Shown: piece by piece, positions 57,691 to 64,000 of the stretch
Numbering within the stretch: position 1 is the first letter of the stretch
Layout of the letters: every line of letters begins with the position of its first letter
NCBI GenBank assembly: GCA_018340375.1
Contig: JAFFJZ010000004.1
Span: forward strand, 34,818,001-34,882,000
DNA: 64,000 nt
From: Gonatopus flavifemur
Lineage: Eukaryota; Arthropoda; Insecta; Hymenoptera; Dryinidae
Direction of reading: 5' to 3'
Program-made: the position numbers and the translations under genes
Notes under the pieces: model-generated
Told to the model about the DNA's origin: nothing
Databases searched by the model: none
What the model saw: only the letters and a program-made list of their open reading frames with translations

Positions 57691-57801
57691 GGATGGGGGC
57701 CAAATCAACGAAATCAGTGTTTGAAAAGAGAGAGTGTGACGTATCTCTCTTTTCAATCAACTTTTCGTTGATTTGGTTTTTCGTTAATTTGACCCCCATC
57801 C
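57691..57801. mobile_element. hAT MITE, copy 3 (111 bp)
   Basis: A shortened member of the 21248 family. Flanks TATACATG and GGTACATG match at 6 of 8 positions. Confidence 0.85.
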
Positions 57802-58110
57802 GGTACATGCTCGACAACCTTCAGGGCCATATTCCATTAAAATCCGTCACAATTACAATAATGCCTATACTCATGTCTGCCATATTGGATCCACCATCTC
57901 AAAATTGTTTTCTCACGTCAGATTCGAATCTAACACCCTCGGAGACCCCTAGCACCTATGTTCCATATCAATCTGTCCATGAATGCGTCAATGACTGAAT
58001 ACCCATATTACTGAGATATTTGTGCTATGTGGGTACACGTCCGCCATATTGGATCAACCACTTTGGAGTCGTTTTGTAGCTTCAGATTTGGATTCAGTAC
58101 CCTCGAAAAC

Positions 58111-58248
58111 GGATGGGGGCCAAATCAACGCAAAACCAAATCAACGAAACCGTTAGTTGGAAAGAATAAGACATCATACATCGTACATCCCTTCCTTTTC
58201 AACCAATGGTTTCGTTGATTTGTCCTTTCCTTGGTTCGGCCCCCACCT
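58111..58248. mobile_element. hAT MITE, copy 4 (138 bp)
   Basis: A diverged member of the 21248 family, flanked by TCGAAAAC (58103-58110, 58249-58256). Confidence 0.85.
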
Positions 58249-58646
58249 TCGAAAACTTCTAGGACTCATGTTTGATAGAAATCCGCCAATAAACACAAAA
58301 ATGCCTCAATTCACGTTCGCCGTCTTGAATTCGAGTTTTCACTCCAAATTAAGAGTCAGCGCTCTCTATTCACGTCTGTCATCTGGCATTCGCTATATTG
58401 AATGCGGGTTTTGAGTTCGGATTCTGATTCAGCACCCTAGAAAACCCCCAGAACCCATTTCATATATAAATCTGTCCATAAATGCGGAAATGACTGAATT
58501 CACGTCCGCTATCTTCAACCCGTCATCATGAATTCAAAATTCAACTCCAAATTCGGATTTAGCACCCTCCCCAACCCCTAGAACCCATGTCCCCGTATAA
58601 CACGTAATGTGTAAAGCATATGTTCGGCATGTGGAACATGCATAAT

Positions 58647-58852
58647 CAGTGATGCCAGATTCGAGATCGCTTTTACCTTCTCTATCGACCGCTTCCCCTT
58701 TCTCCCACCATGTGGAATGAGTCGGGCAAGCGAGAGAGTGATAGTCACTCTCTCTCTGTCGTATCGCGTGACTTATTCCGCATGGTGGGAGAAAGGGGAA
58801 GCGGTCAATGGGATGAGTAAAAACGGTCTCGGTCTAGAATCTGGCATTACTG
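58647..58852. mobile_element. 206-bp hAT MITE
   Basis: Ends CAGTGATGCCAGATTC and CAGTAATGCCAGATTC, flanked by TGCATAAT (58639-58646, 58853-58860). Long inner stem (GGGAGAAAGGGGAAGCGGTC). Confidence 0.93.
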
Positions 58853-59075
58853 TGCATAATCTGATGGAAAAAGGAATATTCTAAACAACATATTCCTGGC
58901 ATATATCATTTCACATCATGTGGCAATATTGTAAGAATTAGATTCAATCCACATGGCAGGAAGATTTTTATGAACTCAGTAAACTATAACCTCTCATTTG
59001 CAAATAACCGATGAACTCATTGTATTGTGTACGCGTGTCGGAATGAAGTATATGAAGTCGGAATGAATTTGTATA

Positions 59076-61159
59076 CAGGGTGATTCAGAATTCCCGCACT
59101 CTTTTTTGGGAGTAGATTCCTGAAGAAATTCTAAAACGATTTGTTCTCTTGCACAATGCTCTCCGACGCATAATTTCCGAGATATAATTAATTAAAGTTG
59201 ACTAATTATGAGGTGGATCCATCGGTCATTCAGGAGCGTCATAACAGAACAAGAGAGGAAGGTGCTTGCAGAGGGCGCTCATACGATCACCTGATCGGTA
59301 TAATCGATACGATTTACCAACATACAAATTGGTAAATTTTCTATGTAGAACGATTGAATTCGTCGACACTGTGGAAAAATTGATTATTGTCATGAATTCT
59401 TATCACGATATGCTGTAGGTGAAAGTTGTAATTTCAGTAATGATTTTTATTACGCAGACAAATGTAAAATAGTGTTATTTCGTAGGGATAGGGATTCAAG
59501 TGGGAGAAAGAAGTATAAGTACTCGTTTTCAATCAGAATTTTCATGTAAAGAAGAAAACATGAGAATTTTCATTCATCCGACACCTAATTTGAACGGTTT
59601 GATTAGTAAGTTTAACACAAGAGATTGGATTCCGAATCCTGTATTCTGATTGGTCGAGAATCAATGTATGTTGGATCAATCCTCGGCCGTTTCAAATGAT
59701 TCTTCTGAAGAATGTGTTTTCGACTTATCCCAACCACAACATTGAACAATGATGAATTTATTCGAATTCACCCTTTTTACATCATTCGATGATTATAAAG
59801 GGTTTATCGAACGTTAATAACTTACTTCAACTTGCAGAATCCATCAATTTTGACGAAAATACAAGGTGTGACATCGTATACGACCCAATCATTGCACTTG
59901 ATTGACATTGTAATCACATACGGTTTGTTTAGCTCAAATCGACCATTCGTGATACGAATCAACCAATCAGGTGACAGCTCGAAACAGTTTCATTTAAAGG
60001 ACATATGACTTTAAAGGGCATATTGTTATTTCAAATGGGAAAAGAATTGTCTTTGAAGATTAACCAAATCCGTCCATTTTAGGACGAATACATTTTCTAA
60101 ACGTAGAAACGCGCTCGAACTTGCACACAATTTGAATTAGATTTTGATTTAAACATGAATGACCTTGAGTGATCTCAAGTAAGTTATTAACGTTCGATAA
60201 ACCCTTTATAATCATCGAATGATGTAAAAAGGGTGAATTCGAATAAATTCATCATTGTTCAATGTTGTGGTTGGGATAAGTCGAAAACACATTCTTCAGA
60301 AGAATCATTTGAAACGGCCGAGGATTGATCTACATACATTGATTCTCGACCAATCAGAATACAGGATTCGGAATCCAATCTCTTGTGTTAAACTTACTAA
60401 TGAAACCGTTCAAATTGGGTATCGGATGAATGAAAATTCTCATGTTTTCTTCTTTACATGAAAATTCTGATTGAAAACGAGTACTTATACTTCTTTCTCC
60501 CACTTGAATCCCTATCCCTACGAAATAACACTATCTTACATTTGTCTGCGTCATAAAAATCATGACTGAAATCGGTAAACACCCGTTGGACCGAAAGCCC
60601 GTTAGGCCGAAACACCGTTGGACCGAAATTTATTTGACCGAATTACAATAATCCGAAAAAGTCTTGGTGACATTTTGTCTTATTCGCACACGACTAGTAA
60701 CGTATAGTAAGATTTCGGATTATTGTCATTCGGTAAAATAAATTTCGGTCCAACGGTCTTTCGGCCTAACGGGCTTTCGGTCCAAAGGGTGTTCACCCTG
60801 AAATCACAACTTCCACCTACAGCATATCGTGATAAGAATTCATGACAATAATCAATTTTTCCACAGTGTCGACGAATTCAATCGTTCTACATAGAAAATT
60901 TACCAATTTGTATGTTGGTAAATCGTATCGATTATACCGATCAGGTGATCGTATGAGCGCCCTCTGCAAGCACCTTCCTCTCTTGTTCTGTTATGACGCT
61001 CCTGAATGACCGATGGATCCACCTCATAATTAGTCAACTTTAATTAATTATATCTCGGAAATTATGCGTCGGAGAGCATTGTGCAAAAGGACAAATCGTT
61101 TTAGAATTTCATCAGGAATCTACTCCCAAAAAAGAGTGCGGGAATTTTGAATCACCCTG
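59076..61159. mobile_element. 2.1-kb palindromic TA-flanked element
   Basis: Ends CAGGGTGATTCAGAATTCCC and CAGGGTGATTCAAAATTCCC, flanked by TA (or TATA). Arms 59076-59828 and 60177-61159 are near identical except for the MITE at 60574. The 350-bp centre and the arms show no transposase. Ends suit a Tc1/mariner-type element. Confidence 0.88.
60574..60797. mobile_element. 224-bp palindromic MITE in one arm
   Basis: Ends GGTAAACACCCGTTGGACCG and GGTGAACACCCTTTGGACCG, flanked by CTGAAATC (60566-60573, 60798-60805). The other arm at 59430-59445 shows the empty site. Inner words GGACCGAAA and GGCCGAAA. Confidence 0.92.
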
Positions 61160-61899
61160 TATACTGTCTCAAAACTTTTTTTCGAAGTTTTGTCGAATGC
61201 ACGGAATTATCTTAGCCTAATTGAGATTGATTTATCGAATGTATATCCAAAAATATAGCTCCATGATCATGCAATAAGAAATTTTGAGATTTCGTCTACA
61301 GTAACTCGACGCGTATTTTTAGTGACAATGTTGGAACTGTATGAGACGGAACTACAATTAATATTTATGAAAGTTCAATCATAGTGACTTGAAGTATTTT
61401 TCGTCAGCCATTATGAGCCGACAGAACTTTAGAGGTTTTGCAATTCCAAAACACTTTTGAAAAATGTTTCTGCAACATGAGAAAAGCTATTTAACAATGA
61501 TTTTCCTTCTGGAAAGAATTATGATTGAATCATGATCGTGATACTGTATTAGACATCCTGAATATGTTGACAGAAGTCTTTTAGAAATATATAACCTCTT
61601 TTGTAAGATGAAAACTAGACCCTGATAACAAAATCCGAAAGGAAACTGTAGGAAACGATTGATTTTGCAAAATATTGTATCGTTTTTTATCATGCCTATC
61701 GTAGTTGATTTTGGGACCGATGGGAATGCTATCGTTTTCAATGCGAATCTATCATATTTGAGTTTAATCGTTAGAAAACGATACGAAGTTTTTCGTTTTA
61801 TATCGTATTTTATGATCATACCCGTGACTTATATGACATTAACGATATGAAATTTATAGTATCTTATGTGATGTATACAAAGTCGTTTTCTATGGCATG

Positions 61900-62440
61900 T
61901 AATGTAAAACTTACGATAGACATTCAATCGTTATCGATCACAAACTTAAGCAATCGTGTTGCAGGTGGAATGAACGATGGGAAGTCTATCGTAGTTTATG
62001 TGATATTTCACATACCTATTTTCTATCACAAGTAATGTGAAGCTTACGATGGACGTTTAATCGTTGCCAATCACAAATTTATGCAATCGTGATGGATGTG
62101 GAATGAACGATAGACAGTCTATCGTAGTTCATGTGATATTTCACATATCTGTTTGATATCACAAGTAATGTGAAACTTACGATAGGCATTCAATCGTTGT
62201 CAATCACAAACTTGAGCAGTCGTGGTGCATGTGGAATGAATGATAGATAGTCTATCGTAGTTTATGTGATATTTCACATACCTGTTTTCTATCACAAGTA
62301 ATGTGAAACTTATGATGGACGTTTAATCATTGCCAATCACAAATTTATGCAATCGTGATGCATGTGGAATGAACGATAGACAGTTCATCTTAGTTTATGT
62401 GATATCTCACATACCTGTTTTCTATCACAAATCATGTGAA
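61900..62440. repeat. 133-bp tandem repeat, about four copies
   Basis: Starts of AATGTRAARCTTA at about 61901, 62034, 62167 and 62300, a constant 133-bp step. Each unit holds ACGATAGACAGTCTATCGT-like inverted sequence. Confidence 0.88.
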
Positions 62441-63400
62441 TTACTATGAACTATTGGCACGATAGATACTTATAAGGGACAGATTGTCAAAAATTACTTA
62501 GACATAACTTCATTGAACACTGTAAAAAAATTTGTTGAATTCCAAACCAAAATGCTTGGAAATTTACAAACTTGGTTTGGAAAAACAATTTCCGAACCTT
62601 TTTTGTAAATTGCCAAACAAAAGTTTGTAAATTTTCAAAAATCTTCATGAAATCACAAAATTTTTTGAATGTTTACAAATTTTTGTTTGGTAATTTACAA
62701 AAAAAGTTTGTGTAAAAAACTTCTTTGGCAGTTTAGGAAGTATATTTTTCACAGTGAACTATGCATGTAGTTATAAATAATTATATATGAACAAATTATT
62801 AGGTCCATTTGCAAGAATCAGAATCAATTGAATATTTATATTGTTGCATGTGAGGTATGGTAGTGAACGAAATTCCCTATGCTTGTAATCTGAGAGATGA
62901 TCTTTCTAACGGTAAGAATCTTAAACTCCATTTATAACTACATGTATGATTCAATGAAGTTATGTACAAATATTTTTTGGAATCAAATCACAGTCAAGTA
63001 TCCATCATACCAATTGTCAGGAAGAATGTACTATCACTACCGCTTTTGTAAACCTCTGATCATTTTTCAGGTGATCAAGTGGAATGAAGTGATGTCATTC
63101 CTTCGATCCACAATCTGTATGAAGTGAAATGACCAGCCACTTGGTTGACATAAATTCTTTGCGAATAAGAAGTAGGTATCCACAACACTTGAGTCGATGA
63201 AGAAATTGACTTACATATTGGGAGCACAGTGAGTTTTCTTTACTCTGACTACCATGAACCATTGGCACGATAGATACTTATAAGACATATTGATTGTCAA
63301 AAATTACTCGAAAATAACTTCATTGAACTATACATGTATTTATAAATAATCAGATATGAACAAATTATTCAGTCAATTTGTAAGAATGAAAATCAATTGA
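62440..63400. repeat. Direct duplication, ~820 bp apart
   Basis: 62440-62517 plus 62757-62800 matches 63253-63365 (ATTGGCACGATAGATACTTA in both). The first copy is interrupted by the MITE at 62518. Confidence 0.82.
62518..62756. mobile_element. CAC-type MITE with AAACTTTTGTTTG words
   Basis: Ends CACTGTAAAAAAATTTG and CACTGTGAAAAATATAC, flanked by AA. The direct repeat at 63326 reads TTCATTGAACTAT, the empty site. The interior iterates TTTGTAAATT. 239 bp. Confidence 0.9.
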
Positions 63401-63419
63401 ATATTTCAGCTCCATGAAC

Positions 63420-64000
63420 CTGGAACCGCCACAAGCGATTTTGGGATAAGTGGCTATTGGAGAATTTGGAGCTAATTTAGAGCTAATTTAGTACTGGGCG
63501 TAAAAATTTAGAGCTCCTCTGGAAACGCTAGAAACTGTGGCGGTTCCAACTTCATGGGAAGCTGGAACCGCCACAACATGAGGGTAGAGTTTTTCGGGAA
63601 AAAGCTTCGACAGGAATTTAGAGCTAATTTAGAGCTCTTAAAATCATCCATGAAAATTTCCGAAAAAATTCCCCCTGGGGGTGAGGGAGAAAAAATTTGA
63701 GGAGAAAGTTTTTTTTCTCCTGAAATGTTTGTGAGATGAATTGCAGGACTTTTCTAGGCCATCAGAGGGGAAAACCAAGCTGGAAAACTCGAACCCAGAT
63801 ACCTATGGAGGACATGAAGAAGATGTGCTGAAGACTGGGTCGTTGGCTGAGCTGGAACCGCCACAACATAAAGGGGGGGGGGGTTTTTTGGGAAAAAGCT
63901 TCAATAGGAATTTGGAGCAAATTTGGAGCTCTTGAGATCATCTATGAAAATTTCCAAATAAATTACCGTAGAGGGTGGGGGAGAAAAAATTTGAAAAAAA
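63420..64000. repeat. ~300-bp repeat units running off the window
   Basis: GCTGGAACCGCCACAACAT starts near 63551 and again near 63851, each followed by GGGAAAAAGCTTC and GAGAAAAAATTTGA. A partial inverted copy lies at 63428-63550. Contains a long G run near 63871-63882. Confidence 0.7.

Larger units (their letters stand above)
57430..58600 (+). repeat. Degenerate ~160-bp tandem repeat
   Basis: Recurring phrases GATTCAGCACCCTCGAA, ACCCATGT and CACGTCCGCCAT mark five or more very diverged units, interrupted by two hAT MITEs. A stray unit lies near 50260-50345. Confidence 0.65.

Noticed and set aside
61900..62440. CRISPR-like regular repeats
   Set aside because: Units are contiguous 133-bp tandem copies without unique spacers, in eukaryotic DNA.

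Overview
This is eukaryotic, AT-rich nuclear DNA, most likely from an insect. The evidence is a DD34D mariner, hAT, pogo, piggyBac-like and MULE-like elements, GT-AG introns, and very few long reading frames. I could not settle the order from sequence alone. Nearly the whole window is transposon-derived.

Only one reading frame looks like a working host gene: the coding part of a minus-strand C2H2 zinc-finger protein (10166-11680). It begins just inside a strong splice acceptor, so at least one 5' exon lies upstream. A candidate first exon and promoter lies near 22.06-22.34 kb, which would make a roughly 10-kb intron full of MITEs. One transposase also looks intact (mariner, 5200-6261). Decayed genes are a BED-finger hAT transposase (50579-52654), a second mariner (42830-44697) and a ubiquitin-protease-like fragment (30336-30990).

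Layout. 0-9.4 kb: a pogo-type MITE, then a 7.5-kb foldback element built from 388-bp repeats in opposite orientations, with four later insertions in its right arm. 9.4-22 kb: zinc-finger gene and its presumed intron. 23-30 kb: short MITEs and palindromes. 30-40 kb: USP fragment, then a ~170-bp-unit satellite split apart by elements. 40-49 kb: dense cluster of small MITEs and the mariner fossil. 50-56.5 kb: hAT pseudogene and a 3.7-kb terminal-inverted-repeat element holding other elements. 57-64 kb: degenerate tandem repeats, a 2.1-kb palindrome and a 133-bp tandem array.

The most striking pattern is a group of about 27 terminal-inverted-repeat elements that make 2-bp target duplications of varied sequence (TA, TG, TT, AA, CA, CG, CT, AG). 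Their ends fall into a few related types (CACNG.GAAAA, CTCTCTAAAT, CCCANNNAGC, CCCTGG). The interior of each is built by repeating a different short word in both orientations. Four of the longer members also carry a tRNA-like box A/box B module. In all four it lies about 190-415 bp from the nearer end, points toward that end, and is followed by a T-run. Other repeats in the same window supply natural empty sites for many insertions, so several boundaries and the relative order of insertion can be read directly.
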